Positions 11,201-20,871 of a DNA stretch of 34,519 nt are shown here, one piece after another (the first letter of the stretch is position 1; each line of letters opens with the position of its first letter). Both the position numbers and the translations under genes were made by a program. The notes beneath the pieces were generated by a model. That model saw only the letters and a program-made list of their open reading frames with translations. It was not told where the DNA came from and ran no database searches. Source of the stretch: Sperchopsis tessellata (taxonomy: Eukaryota; Arthropoda; Insecta; Coleoptera; Hydrophilidae); contig JAWQRN010000196.1 of the NCBI GenBank assembly GCA_033557685.1, positions 1-34,519 on the forward strand, written 5' to 3'.

Positions 11201-14200
11201 CCTTGTGTGTAACAAATCTTTAGTATTGCATGGGATGAATCCGGTATGAAATAACTTGGCGGACGAATTGCCTGGCGCTGAATCGGCCGGCAATGAACTG
11301 GACCTGATGATGAAACAGAGGCGATTAAATAGTCTCAATCCATGATCAAGCTTGTCAAAAGCCATAGCAAGTAGATCGAGCTTTAACAAAGCCATGCTGA
11401 TGAATCGAGAGTTGTCTATGCACAGTGCATGTGCTTGTATATGATGAACTCAAAAAACTTTGAAATGTTGGAAACAATAGCAAACAATCAGTGCAGAGAA
11501 AACAAATCAATAAGAAATCGATCACAGAACCCACGTTCTCTTTTCTTCTTCTAGTCAACATTCACTACCAGTATTTCATGTACCATGTATTTTTTTGTGC
11601 ACATCCTAGTGCATTTTATTAAACTTTTAAAACTAAAACTGCACTTAATTTATTACTGTTTTTATTAAAATATATAAAAGAATAAAGATTGGAGAAATTC
11701 ATAGTATAAGGTTTTAATTATGTCATTTAAAAAAATAAATTGGCAACAATGTTTATTGCAGTGTTTTTCGTGGGGTATTACTGTACAACATTCCCTCGAT
11801 TTGCACGGGGGTTGGGTTCTGAAAAAACACCAACCAATTTGAAATTGCGCAATGAGAATCTAAGTTTGCACAATATGGTCGCGTAAACTTAGAATGCATA
11901 ATTACAATATACAAAGGACATTCGTTAAACACAATTAAAAAAAACATTTCTTGCTTTTTCTAGCCTGCAACATTGAAAAATTGAGGTCTAGTGTTTGTTT
12001 CCAGAAAAATTAATAAAAACTAATGAAATTAATAAAATAGACGGTAACTATAACTAATAAGAATACTATAAATAAATCATAACGTAAAGCCATTATAAAA
12101 ATAACAAAAAATTCCATAAAAATAAACAGAAGCTTTAACTTGTGTCCATTGCTTCTCTATCGCTATTTTGCGACGATGTACTTACGACAGTATCTTGCCT
12201 GTTTTTAAAAACTTGCATTAACAGTTTGTTTTGAAGCCCTTTGTTTCTTCATACGACACTAAAGCTGTATCTTTTGACATTTTGCAATTTCAAAGCATCC
12301 CTTAAATTAAGATCTAAGGCCTATACATATATGTAAATATATTAAAATAATCAGTTTTTTAAGCATTTAACTAATGTCTGATTCCAATAAAGATAACAAT
12401 TTGTACACATATAGATGAATAAAATTGTCAGTACAAATACATTTCGTTTTAAAAGAAGGTTTTTCTCTATAACCCAAATTTTTACTGCGCATTTTCGATA
12501 TAAGTCGTATTTACCTAACCGCACAATAACGAAATCATGCATTAAGTATCCGCACAAATCGAGGGAATACTGTACTGCAAAAACTGGACATAGAACTAGA
12601 CTTAAGATTGAAACTTTTATCCCTTCAACCAGATATTAAGCATCACTAAACAACACCAATCACTAGTTATAAGTGAATATTAGAAATAATTGATTTGAAC
12701 GTAATAAGTATTTATTTTTTAATTCAATTTAATTATTTATTTTTATATTATTTATATTCATCCCTGGGGAGAACCTCTAACCCCTAGAGAACGTGCCCTC
12801 AAGTGACGGATAGAAGTATACTGGGTAGGAGGGAAATAAAATACCTCCTGTGGACCAACAGATACATTGCACCATCTGATCTAGAGTTGTCAGCCCGAGA
12901 GCAAGACTTGTCAACACGGACTTGACAGAACGGTATTTTAATGCCACATTTTTCCAAACTCATGTCTATTGTTGAACTATAAAAAAAATTACTCCAAGCA
13001 ATTAGACCTAGGCGCTTAGAATTTTGAGGTCATTTACCAGTTCGTCTCATGGATTCTTGTCCAAATGACAACCATATTATAGGCCAGGAAAAAAACATCC
13101 TGATTGCAACATATGAAGCTGAACGATCTTGAAGAACTTGAACACGAACTTCAATATTTTAAGTGGGATATCCTTGAAATGTGTGAAACCTGTTTGTAAG
13201 GAGAAAAATCAGCTATTTTGAAATGTGGACACTTATTCTACCAAAATAACTCTTATACATATAGCTGACATTGCTTTCATCTTGTAACAAAAATGCATAT
13301 ATCAAACGGAGTAATATACATTATGATAAATCTGAATGAAGGTATAGAGTCCAGATAATCCAGGCATATGCACCGACAAGCACTTTAGAGGTTTAGAGAA
13401 GAATTCTATGACATTTCTCGAACAAAAAAATTAAAAAATGGGAAGTTGGTATAATTTCTAGAGACTTCAATGCAAAGGTTGAACCAAAAAAGATGATCCA
13501 CTGAATAGTGTCAGCTTTGGTCTGAGCGATAGAAACAAAGAGGAAAATGAGAGCCTGCTCTATATCAACACTTTTTTCAAATAACCAATGCAAAGAAATG
13601 TAATGTAAATTCAACAGAGATTTCAGAAAGACACTGCAGAAATAGGGATAGCATTGGGACCGATTAGAATAGAAAATCTCCCAGAGATGACCAAATCACC
13701 GCAAACTGGTAAAATTTAGAAGAGAAACTTTCGAGCAGGCGGTAATAATACTCTTAAATAACATTAACGAAGAGAAGTTTCTAGAGACATTGGGAAATGT
13801 AGAAGTTGTGTAACTTTCCAAGAAAGGTGTTGGACAAACAAAGAAAACTGTCATCAGTACAAAGTTTTGATTAAAATAATAAAAAACCGCCTAAAAAACA
13901 AGCTAGACATTTATCCACACTTAGAGCAAGCTGGTTTCCAAAAGGGTTTTTGTACTGTGGATCATTTGCATGCAATACAAACTCTGGTACTGAAAAGCAC
14001 CGAATACAACATCGCTATTCATCTGGCATTCATCGACTACCAAAAAACATTTGATTTGGTTGAAAAATAGGTATTCAAACTTAGATACATTTACGAGAAT
14101 ACTAGCTTTCAAGTAATAATGGATGAGGAAATATTAACCAGATATTCCAATCTAAAAAGTAGTTGATCAGGGAGATACAATTTTTCCAAAACTGTTTACC

Positions 14201-16300
14201 TTAGCAATGAAAAATACAATTGAGTCCCACCTGAGAGTACATGGATATTAATACCGGCGGAACATAGTTGAATAACTTACGCTTTGCAGACGATAAAGTT
14301 CCGATCAGTTTTGACTTCAGGAGCTTGGAAATTTACTTGTGGATCTCCATCACCCATCCGAGCAGATTAGACTCAGCATAAGTCAGAGACGAGATTTATA
14401 TTGCCATAAACAACCATACATTCAAAATCAACATGGTACCCATAAATCTTAAGTGCCGGGTATATGGAATCTGTGTTTTCGCAGTATCAACGTAGTCTTG
14501 AAACCTTAACGCTGCAAGAGCAATATAGAGAAGCATGCATGAAATTAGTGTAAGAGATAAAATTTGAGGAAGACCAGAGTTACAGACATTTGGAAACGAG
14601 TAACAAAGCTTAATGGTGCTGTGCCAAGCATTTGGTAAGAAATATTAGTTACGATTAAATCCAGAAGTTGAAAACAAATACACAACCACTTTCAACTAAG
14701 TATATCCATGTTGCAAAATAATCAGCAGTCTGTTTCTTCTGTATATTAATTATTTGCAGTTTAATTTATATTTCTTACAAAACAAATACTGTAATCACCA
14801 CATAAATTTGTCAATAATTATTATTGTTAATGAGTAACAAAATTCCATAAAATTACCTTAGTCTAAGAGATTTCACTATATCGTTTCTAACTCTTACAGT
14901 AGCAGTTGCTGTAACTGCTAATATTGGAATGTGTGGCAAAATATTTCTCAACTGTCCTAATTCTCTGTATTGGAAACGGAAATCGTGCCCCCATGTGCTG
15001 ACACAATGTGCTTCATCTATAGCAATCAACGTTATAGGCAATTTATTATCAATTTGTTTTAGAAGATCTGAAAATTTAAATTTCTCAATTAATTTACCTT
15101 AAAACATATATTTTTAAACAATAAAAGCAATCCCTTAAAATATGATGGCAGTTTTACTATTGCAGTTTAGCGGTATTCCCAATCAATGAGCTACCCATTC
15201 ACATGTTGTACATATATTTATGTAAAATATCACAAATTTTAAACAAAACAACAAATTATCATTTAAACACAAGTTGCTATTGCAAAAGAAATGTAGTAGA
15301 TACTTTTATGAGTCTCTATCTACATCTACAGTTGTAACAGGAGCTTTTGCTATTTATTAAATTCAAAATAGTATATAATTCCTACATTAGAAAGAAAAAG
15401 TTGGTCAACAGGTTTTAACTTTATATAAAACACTATATACATAGGTAATGACGTTCATTGACCATTTTTACATGTACCCCGTCAAAGAAGATAGTTGCTA
15501 TCTCTAGCACTCCTACGTGAAAAATACTTGTTATTATTAAAATTACCTTGGCCAAAGTTTCCACAGCAGAATTCAGGAGTTATATACACCAAACTATATT
15601 TATTATCCAAGATATCTTCAATAACTTGTTTTTGTTTAGTTTGTGCAGATCCTAAGAAACAAGCTGGTATGTTTGCCATCTAAAAACATAAATCAACATC
15701 ATATTAACTATTTCTCAGGTCTATTTATATGGTTATTTTTATTTATTGAATGATTTCATAGCATACCTTGAGTGACAATACTTGATCTTCCATAAGTGAA
15801 ATTAGTGGTGATATAACAATAGTCAAACCTCCACAGTATACTGACGGATACTGAAAGCATAACGATTTACCATAGCCTGTTGCCATTACAGCGCAGTTAT
15901 CTCTACGGTCATTAATTATGGAACTAATTATCTTCCATTGCATTGGACGAAAAAATTTATGGCCGAAACATTTGTGTAGAGTTTCAAGATGATCTGGTGT
16001 TGGTGTGTCAGTATCTGGAAAAATAAGAAATAAAAACTACGTAAAGATTTCAGAATATTAATAATAATAAGCATATATTTTAATACTTATCACATTTTAA
16101 AATGTCAGTTAAGTACCTTTAACTTTATGAGATTCTGCTATTAAATCTCTTTGATCTTCATCTACCGAGCCAGATATCTAAAAACATTAAAAATGTTATT
16201 GTTTACTGTTTTATTTGTCTACATTACTTACATTAAATGCATCTTCTTCCCAATTTATATCAGATAAATTATTAAAGTCATCCTCATTTGAACTGTCCAT
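1878..16300 (-). CDS. WRN: WRN-type RecQ DNA helicase, 11 exons, 3' end incomplete
   Basis: ATP-dependent 3'-5' RecQ helicase of the Werner subfamily, a nuclear enzyme that unwinds forks, recombination intermediates and G-quadruplexes (family knowledge). Exons on the minus strand: 16300-16232, 16177-16117, 16014-15767, 15679-15547, 15067-14857, 6795-6599, 6360-6087, 5727-5542, 2833-2595, 2538-2340, 2224-1878. All introns are GT..AG and phases join without a stop, giving 721 codons. Motifs: RPMQ (motif 0, Q69), MATGYGKS (Walker A, K93), VISPLISLMEDQ, DEAH at 188-191, LAVTATAT, GFDRPNLY, ATIAFGMGIDKPD (about 341-353), YYQEVGRAGRDG (369-380), Zn cysteines 430/453/454/457, RQC winged helix about 475-570, partial HRDC about 667-721. 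The Y in MATGYGKS and NIPACFLGSAQ match WRN rather than BLM or RECQ1. An in-frame TAA lies 12 nt upstream of the ATG. No exonuclease domain is encoded. Introns 5 and 8 are swollen by transposons. Confidence 0.93.
2340..2538 (-). CDS. WRN: WRN helicase exon 10 (RQC end)
   Basis: Residues 540-605 plus two bases. It completes the winged helix (ends of RQC about residue 570, including FGLSTKGETFL) and begins a basic linker (KMLKLKKVKREIP). Of two adjacent GTAC donor options, only the first (GT at 2339-2338) joins exon 11 without an early stop. Confidence 0.88.
2595..2833 (-). CDS. WRN: WRN helicase exon 9 (RQC winged helix)
   Basis: Residues 460-539 plus one base. YLSAVKTMGGRYG, ILFIRGS and HSLHGSGKNKSDEWWKAV match the RQC winged-helix DNA-binding domain of WRN, including the recognition region with the ...WW-K pattern. 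The acceptor is TTTACAG and the donor is GGTAAGG. Confidence 0.92.
3463..4942 (-). mobile_element. Tc1-like element, degenerate, in intron 8
   Basis: Terminal inverted repeats: TGTTCATGAAAATAGCAATG from 3469, matched in reverse complement by TGTTCATTAAAATAGCAGTG ending at 4940. Between them, the minus strand carries a broken Tc1 transposase: N-terminal DNA-binding part (about 4580-4790), ILWTDETK with the first Asp (4386-4412), VFQQD with the second (4121-4137) and LNPIENL with the Glu (4026-4053). Frames shift repeatedly and a foldback repeat sits near the left end, so it is inactive. It lies in intron 8 of the helicase gene, in the same orientation. Confidence 0.85.
3523..3682. repeat. Foldback (hairpin) repeat nested in Tc1 element
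   Basis: About 160 bp with inverted arms of roughly 45 bp (TGTATGAATGTTGTTTCC... against ...GGAAATAACATTCATAC; GACTCTGATAAGTGC against GCACTTATCAGAGCC). The short loop holds GTGGACGAAACGTC. The 16-bp direct repeat ACAAATAAATCTATTA flanks it (3507-3522 and 3683-3698), as expected if the element inserted into the Tc1 copy. The left border TAGACTTCCACGG is shared with the larger foldback near 20.85 kb. Confidence 0.75.
4943..5347 (-). other. Unassigned 134-codon open frame in intron 8
   Basis: A long open frame for so AT-rich a region, with Leu/Phe/Ile-rich segments and no family I recognise. It directly abuts the right end of the Tc1-like element and lies within helicase intron 8. It may be a fragment of an unrecognised transposon or chance. 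I see no support for a host gene. Confidence 0.15.
5542..5727 (-). CDS. WRN: WRN helicase exon 8 (RecQ Zn-binding)
   Basis: Residues 398-459 plus two bases. ECRRQYILNHFEG and NCCDNCTRK supply the four zinc-binding cysteines (C430, C453, C454, C457). The exon ends in a GTAAGC donor that opens intron 8, which holds a Tc1-like element. Confidence 0.92.
6087..6360 (-). CDS. WRN: WRN helicase exon 7 (motifs V, VI)
   Basis: Residues 307-397 plus two bases. It contains CATYHGTMS, VIVATIAFGMGIDKPDVRR (motif V) and ESYYQEVGRAGRDG (motif VI with the arginine finger). All catalytic residues expected for an active RecQ lobe 2 are present. Confidence 0.94.
6599..6795 (-). CDS. WRN: WRN helicase exon 6 (motif IV)
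   Basis: Residues 241-306 plus one base. It contains CSGFDRPNLYFSV and STIIYCITRKQTEDV, the start of RecA-like lobe 2 (motif IV). It joins exon 5 across about 8 kb of transposon-filled intron, with codon AG|G completing an Arg. Confidence 0.92.
7066..7515. repeat. GATC-rich repeat patch in intron 5
   Basis: Two blocks (about 7075-7165 and 7375-7510) contain about 16 GATC sites, many as GATCGATC. The 19-bp repeat CATAAGATC(G/A)GAATGTGAT occurs at 7132-7150 and 7424-7442. The blocks flank about 200 bp of ordinary AT-rich sequence. It resembles decayed copies of one short repeat. No coding content. Confidence 0.6.
7600..9540. other. Intron 5 segment without recognisable features
   Basis: AT-rich sequence with no protein similarity I can recognise on either strand. 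Short open frames (for example 9245-9430, plus) show no family motifs. It is likely old intronic or decayed repeat sequence. Confidence 0.4.
9790..9925 (-). pseudogene. Inverted duplicate of MULE transposase C-terminus
   Basis: The minus strand here repeats the sequence at about 10915-11035 (plus): EFHNRDAIEYL coding, the KYRQ(A/T)DER block and ATGAACAACTTGTTGCTGGAAAC. It sits where the missing N-terminal half of the transposase should be, facing the surviving half. An internal rearrangement of the element explains it best. Confidence 0.75.
10300..11052 (+). pseudogene. MULE transposase, C-terminal half, broken
   Basis: Two frames joined by stops and a frameshift. The first (10300-10584) has FYALLPNK, NPESLNCDFELAA (catalytic Asp in CDFE) and GCFFHLAKMG (the C..H pair). 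The middle (10585-10797) still reads ALAFVHL, DDLADELP and WNLHNRVL but has stops, for example at 10685. The second (10798-11052) has NNNHAEAAHRR with the catalytic Glu and ends FHNRDAIEYL. These match the MULE domain of FLYWCH/MULE transposases of animals. The FLYWCH part and the first catalytic Asp are missing. It cannot encode an active enzyme. Confidence 0.82.
11781..12577. mobile_element. Pogo/Tigger-like MITE in intron 5
   Basis: Ends form an inverted repeat of about 28 bp: CTGTACAACATTCCCTCGAT at 11781 and the reverse complement of CGAGGGAATACTGTACTG ending 12577. Both inner ends continue with TTTG(C/T)(A/G)CGG. Subterminal GCGCA-rich tracts also mirror each other. CAG...CCTCG...GCG ends resemble pogo/Tigger elements. 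TA precedes the left end but not the right. The roughly 800-bp interior has no transposase, so it is non-autonomous. Confidence 0.55.
12880..14650 (+). mobile_element. RTE-like LINE relic in intron 5
   Basis: Broken endonuclease/reverse transcriptase reading on the plus strand. IIQAYAPTST (about 13357) and SRDFNAKV (about 13458) are endonuclease blocks. NRLKNKLD, EQAGFQKG, TVDHLHAIQTL and LAFIDYQKTFDLVE (13867-14070) are reverse transcriptase blocks. NLRFADDK (about 14275-14297) is the catalytic YXDD-type motif. Many stops and shifts make it inactive. The sequence style is that of RTE-clade LINEs. It lies antisense to the helicase gene. Confidence 0.8.
14857..15067 (-). CDS. WRN: WRN helicase exon 5 (motifs II, III)
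   Basis: Residues 171-240 plus two bases. It contains AIDEAHCVSTWGHDFR (Walker B/DEAH box followed by the RecQ aromatic-rich loop) and ILAVTATAT (motif III). It ends at a GTAATT donor that opens the 8.06-kb intron 5. Confidence 0.93.
15547..15679 (-). CDS. WRN: WRN helicase exon 4 (motif Ib)
   Basis: Residues 127-170 plus one base. It begins MANIPACFLGSAQ, nearly identical to the matching human WRN segment, and contains YITPEF (motif Ib). The initial ATG here is an internal Met after a TTTTTAG acceptor, not a start site. Confidence 0.92.
15767..16014 (-). CDS. WRN: WRN helicase exon 3 (motifs 0, I, Ia)
   Basis: Residues 44-126. It carries FFRPMQWK (motif 0, with the adenine-contacting Gln), MATGYGKSLCFQYP (Walker A) and VISPLISLMEDQVLSLK (motif Ia). 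The aromatic residue in the Walker A loop (GYGKS) is typical of WRN orthologs. The donor follows ...CTCAAG. Confidence 0.93.
16117..16177 (-). CDS. WRN: WRN helicase exon 2 (linker)
   Basis: Short linker exon of 61 bp (residues 24-43 plus one base) with many acidic and basic residues and no recognisable domain. The acceptor is TTTTTAG and the donor is GGTACT. Intron 1 before it is only 54 bp. It is supported mainly because it joins exon 1 to exon 3 in phase. Confidence 0.75.
16232..16300 (-). CDS. WRN: WRN helicase exon 1 (start exon)
   Basis: Encodes the first 23 residues, a Ser/Asp/Glu/Asn-rich acidic leader starting MDSSNEDDFNN and ending WEEDAFN. The start is supported by an in-frame TAA just upstream and by a clean GTAAGT donor after the last full codon. 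Vertebrate WRN has hundreds of residues, including an exonuclease, before its helicase. This leader replaces all of that. Confidence 0.8.
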
Positions 16301-16420
16301 TTCTTTCAATAATTACAAAATACAAATGCAATATACAGACAAACTCCGTTTTTACATTGAACAATAAAATTTAATATGCATAACCTAACAACGTCTAACA
16401 TCAAAAGTGTTAAAAGTAAC

Positions 16421-16432
16421 TGCGCATGCGCA
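16421..16432. promoter_or_regulatory. NRF1/Ewg-type palindromic promoter site
   Basis: The perfect 12-bp palindrome TGCGCATGCGCA lies 121 bp upstream of the helicase ATG. It fits the NRF1 consensus YGCGCATGCGCR, which the insect homolog erect wing is known to share. It is the only such GC-rich palindrome seen in this AT-rich flank, and its distance fits a TATA-less housekeeping promoter. I see no TATA box between it and the ATG. Confidence 0.6.
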
Positions 16433-18050
16433 TAGGCGGATTTTTTTCCTCTACAGTAGCGTAGACAAAAAATTGGTGCTGCCCAGTGCAGTAACATCCA
16501 TGATATTTTAAATTTAAATATTACTTTTATATGAATACATAACAATCTGTGATTTTTATTACATAAAAGAAAATTCATGTTAAATTAATCCAGCACCAAG
16601 TACACATTATTTGACAGAATCTAAAAGGTTAACATACTTAAACATTTGAGCTATATTTACGTAATTTCTGAAGGGGGAGGCTAGTTACATTCGGATCACA
16701 AATACGGAGTTTAATAACTGGAAGTTAAGAACCATAATCCCTATTAATATTGTTAGAGCGATTATAGGCTTACCTGAATTTTTTGGTTTCTCGAGTCAAG
16801 ACTTTTCTATTTTCGATTATAATGGTAGCCATAGCTGATTGCTTAGCATTCGGGTTCATTTAGACGAATAACAGTCACAAGGTTGATTTCCTATATTAAC
16901 CTGATAAACACCTTTGTTTTACAGAGGGATGACAAATTTTGAATAAAGGAGAACTTGTGATACTTTTCGATATACCGACAAACGCCTTAGATTAAAACCG
17001 TGGTATTATCTTAAAACATATCATGCCATTGGGACTGTGGAAATGCACTGTGTATTGTAGAAAATATGCACAAATGATATTCTACCTACGGTAATTTTTC
17101 CTCAGTTAATATATCTATATCAACTATTTAACTTGTTCCTTACTTAATCAGAAACCTAAGTAGGTTTTCGTAAATAGTTATAGATGTGAAATAAAATAAA
17201 TAATTATTTTTTTTAGCTTACAGTTTGATATACATAATAACAACAATTAAATGTATGTTAATGAATAGTTTCTTCGTAAAATTTTATTCGATTTTTATCA
17301 GGGTGAACCTGGATAATTGGCTGCTAAAAGTATGTTTTTAATAGAGTCATTTATTTATGTACTTTGAGCGCTTCAAATCTTATTCTCTCGTGAAACAACA
17401 ATCTCTAACAGTTGATATATATTAGTACTAGTTTTACATTTTTCACTTGTCAGGTAAATAATTACAACAGAAAACATATTTTAATTATGGCATCATTTCA
17501 TTTGATCGTAAACATCTTTGGATATTATTACCTTGCCATGAACGACAGGAGAGTATAGATGAAAATCAACAGCTGTTTTACCATTAAGACTCATTAAAAA
17601 TGATTCAAAATGTATTTCTTGATAACTGATGATTTGTGAGGATGACAATTTACCTCATACATTTACATCTAATGGAATCACTTTATTTTGATCTCGTGAA
17701 CCATAAAACTAAAATCATACTGAATATTCATATCACAATAATTTTCATTTTGATACGTAACCACAGCAATTATTTTGGTTAAAATAAGTCTAATAGCCTC
17801 ACTTTACACATATGCTTGCTTAATTAGATCAAATTTCCACTCACATACAACTTGTGGCCGATTTAAACTTATGATATTTGCTTGTACAAATCGACCCACC
17901 TACAAAGCAAATTGATAGAATAGAAAACAAACACAGGTGTGTAAGTGAGGGTATGAAACTTAAATCCAAGTTATTGCTATGTTTGCTTATTGCTAAAATT
18001 GCAAATTTATCAGTATAACCATAATCTGATCTATTCTAATTCTGTTTAAT
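16433..18050. other. Upstream flank without recognisable gene
   Basis: AT-rich sequence upstream of the helicase promoter. Open frames here, such as 16306-16578 on the minus strand, show no family features and overlap the helicase 5' flank. No RNA gene or repeat was recognised. Confidence 0.4.
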
Positions 18051-18059
18051 TGGAAAAAG

Positions 18060-20300
18060 TTTCATTTTTTTGTCATCATCATTATAGTCAACCGTCATTG
18101 GGTCTTCGTCATGGTCTTACGTTGTCTCTTGGCACCCGCAAGGTTAATTCTATTTCTACTTTCTCTTCTTCACCATCCCTATATCGTTGACCTTAGTCTG
18201 ATTTCGTATCCATGTCTAGCGCCTTCTGTAACTAATTCTCTTATACCAGTCATGTTTCTCTTAATACTTTTATGCATTGTTTGGAACTTCTACATATGCG
18301 AGGTCTTTAATGTCCACGTCTCGCTAGCATACATCATCTCAGGCAAAGCACACTGATGGAATACCCTGCGTTTAAAACAAAGTATATTGCGACTTAAATA
18401 AGTTGCTTAGACTACGAGTTGTATTCAATACAAGTTTTGTTCTTCTCGCTATCTGTAAAGATTTAGATTAGTGCGTGAGCTTTACTTTCGTTTTACAAAA
18501 ATTCATCCTAAGGCTTACATCTGTACTTTCAGAATTCAGATCCATAACTTTTCTTGGAGATCCTCGATAGTGTATGATCTGCAAATCTCAAATAGTTAAG
18601 ATATTATCCATTCTGTTTTATGCCTTTGTATTCCTAAACTAGTTCCCGGTAGATATATCTTGAACAGCACTGAACAACTTCGAAGATGTGATGCTTCTTC
18701 ATCTAACATCTTTTTGCTTCGTATCTTGATGCAGTTTAACGTTTGAAGTGTTTTTTTCGTAGATGTTTCGAATCATTTGTATGTTACTAGATGGAATGCA
18801 ATATTGGACCAAAGCTTTAAAAATTGCATATAAATTGGACGAGACAAATGCTTCTATAATCTATGAAAGCACAACATAGTGGCAGCTTATACTCGTTACA
18901 TCTAGATATCAATTCGCTCAATGTGTGAATGTGGTCTATAATTCTATATCCCTTACGAGAGTCTGCTATTATTTGAGCTGGTAAGACTCGAATTGGTCTG
19001 TAAGGATCTTATAAGCCACATAGATGGCACTTATTGGACGGTAATTTTTTAGGGCTTCTTTATTTCTCATTATTTTTTTGTGGATTAAAATAATTATGGC
19101 ATTGTTTCAAGATGTTGGCATCTATTTTGTGTCTGTGCATACCATAATGTGTATAAGTTTGATGAACACTGTATATATCTCATCTCCAGCAATTATTAGT
19201 ATGTCAACCGTGTTTCCGTCTTTCCTAAATACTTTTCCACACTTCATTAATTTTAGAGCAGGTGCAACTTCTCAGGGTAATATTGGTGGAACGTCTTCTT
19301 CGAAAGGGATGTGTTTATATGGTCATGTTAATCTTGATACAGTTCTAGGTAAAACTTTCTAACCACTTCAAGGATTTCAGAGTTGAGGGTTATTATTTGC
19401 TTTTTCACCTATTTATAGCTACTATGCTGTTCTATCGCCCGGAATGTGGTTTCATACTTGTACTTTCTCCTTTTATTCGATTTTTATTAGTCTTTGAAAG
19501 TTCTACACACCCTATATTCTACCTTCGTATCTTAATTTTACTTTTTAGTTCTTTACGCTTGTTTTGTGGGGATTTAGAATGTTCGGAAATTTTAGACTCC
19601 TTTACCATTGGCAATTTCACCTATGACTCTGTGTCCCTTATTATATCAAACATATTATCGGCATCATTGGACTCTTCGAGAGCAACACATCTGTTCTTAA
19701 GCTCTAGTTATTTCTTCATTAGATTTTTCTGATAGTTCTCATTTTATTCTCTATATCTTTATTCTCTTATTTAAATTTTTCTAAATTTGTATTTATAGAT
19801 ATTCCACATGTAACCAAACGGTATCACTTCCAGTGTCAAAACTGTACAGTCGTGTATGATGGCTTTTTTATTAGTGAGTATGTAGTTAATCTAGTTCCTG
19901 ATGTTGTTAGTGTGTTGCCTGGTCCGTTTGCGAGATGTTTTCTAAACAAACAGAGTATTTGTTATTTACAGACACTTTGATTCTGCAAGTTCTAAAAGTT
20001 GTTCCAAAGCCTATTTTACCTACAACCTGATTAATCGCCTGGTTGGTTTTCTCCTACTTTTACATTAAAATCACCGAAGATGATCTTAAAAGGTGCATTT
20101 AAACTCACATAAAGACCTGTCATCTCTTCAAAGAATGCTTCCACCGTCTCGTCTGAATGACAGCTTGTTGGAGCATATATTTTCTAATATTACGAATTTG
20201 TCAGGTATGCTCTTAAACTTGACTATTCCGTTTTTTAGTATTTTGTGTACCTAATATTTCGCCCATTGTTGCAGTATAATATATATGGTAGTATAACATA
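18060..20300 (-). mobile_element. RTE-like LINE relic, minus strand
   Basis: Read on the minus strand from 20300 down: KIYAPTSCHSDETVEAFFEEM (about 20120-20185) and FGDFNVKVGE (about 20050-20080) are endonuclease blocks. GYRIIDHIHTLSELISRCNE and CAFIDY (about 18860-18960) are reverse transcriptase blocks. ADHTLSRI (about 18560) matches a decayed FADD motif. The 3' end near 18060-18100 finishes in ATG-type short repeats (CATCATCATTATAG on the plus strand), a usual RTE tail. Stops and shifts throughout. Confidence 0.75.
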
Positions 20301-20871
20301 TGTCCACTTTGCAGTGGAATAAAATTGGCACTTTACACATTTTATGTATATATATATATAATCCCGATATTCGTTCATGTTCATATTCTCATTAGTTTGT
20401 GTATGTTTTTGTCAGGCGTCAATTCAGCTGTTGGTATCTTTTGAAGAATATTTTGTGTCTTTAGCGACTCCTCCATAGCGGCTAAAGTTTTTTTTTTCGC
20501 TTTATTTACAAAATACTAATAACTCTAGTTATTTACTCATAGTGCATATTTAAATTTTAATTTGTACAAATTACTAGTATTGCTCCTTATAACGGTTGCA
20601 TCTTTTCACCAATATTCTGTTTATGGATAGTCATAATTTAGTAAGTTAAAGTGTTATTTTATCTTTATGTTTAATAAATTATTTAATCTGCGAACGACTA
20701 TACTACGATCGATAAAGCTTTGCAGGATATTTAACAATATAATTGGATATGTAATACAGTAAGTCACAAAATTCAGTAACTACAATACAAGATAAATATT
20801 CATGATCAAACTAATACAATAAATAGTTAATTATAAAATTCAGTTCGTAGACTTCCACGGCCACAGTAATT

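Larger units (their letters stand above)
9549..11350 (+). mobile_element. Mutator-like element (MULE) with 10-bp target duplication
   Basis: The element spans 9559-11340. Its long, imperfect terminal inverted repeats of about 150 bp (9559-9725 and 11185-11340) share CGCCAAGTTATTTCATAC and further blocks up to both ends. It is bordered by the direct repeat CATGATCAAG at 9549-9558 and 11341-11350. A duplication of 8-11 bp is the hallmark of Mutator insertion. Inside are fragments of a MULE transposase. The element lies in helicase intron 5. Confidence 0.85.

Noticed and set aside
14857..16014. Assignment of the helicase to BLM or RECQ1
   Set aside because: GYGKS in Walker A, NIPACFLGSAQ, GFDRPNLY and the RQC/HRDC order fit WRN. 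RECQ1 lacks HRDC and has GGGKS.
16306..16578. 90-codon minus-strand frame upstream of the helicase start
   Set aside because: It overlaps the promoter and NRF1 site, has no family features and is out of frame with exon 1.
18111..19732. Several plus-strand frames with membrane-like hydrophobic segments
   Set aside because: They are the antisense of the minus-strand RTE-like LINE. The minus-strand reading shows endonuclease and reverse transcriptase motifs.
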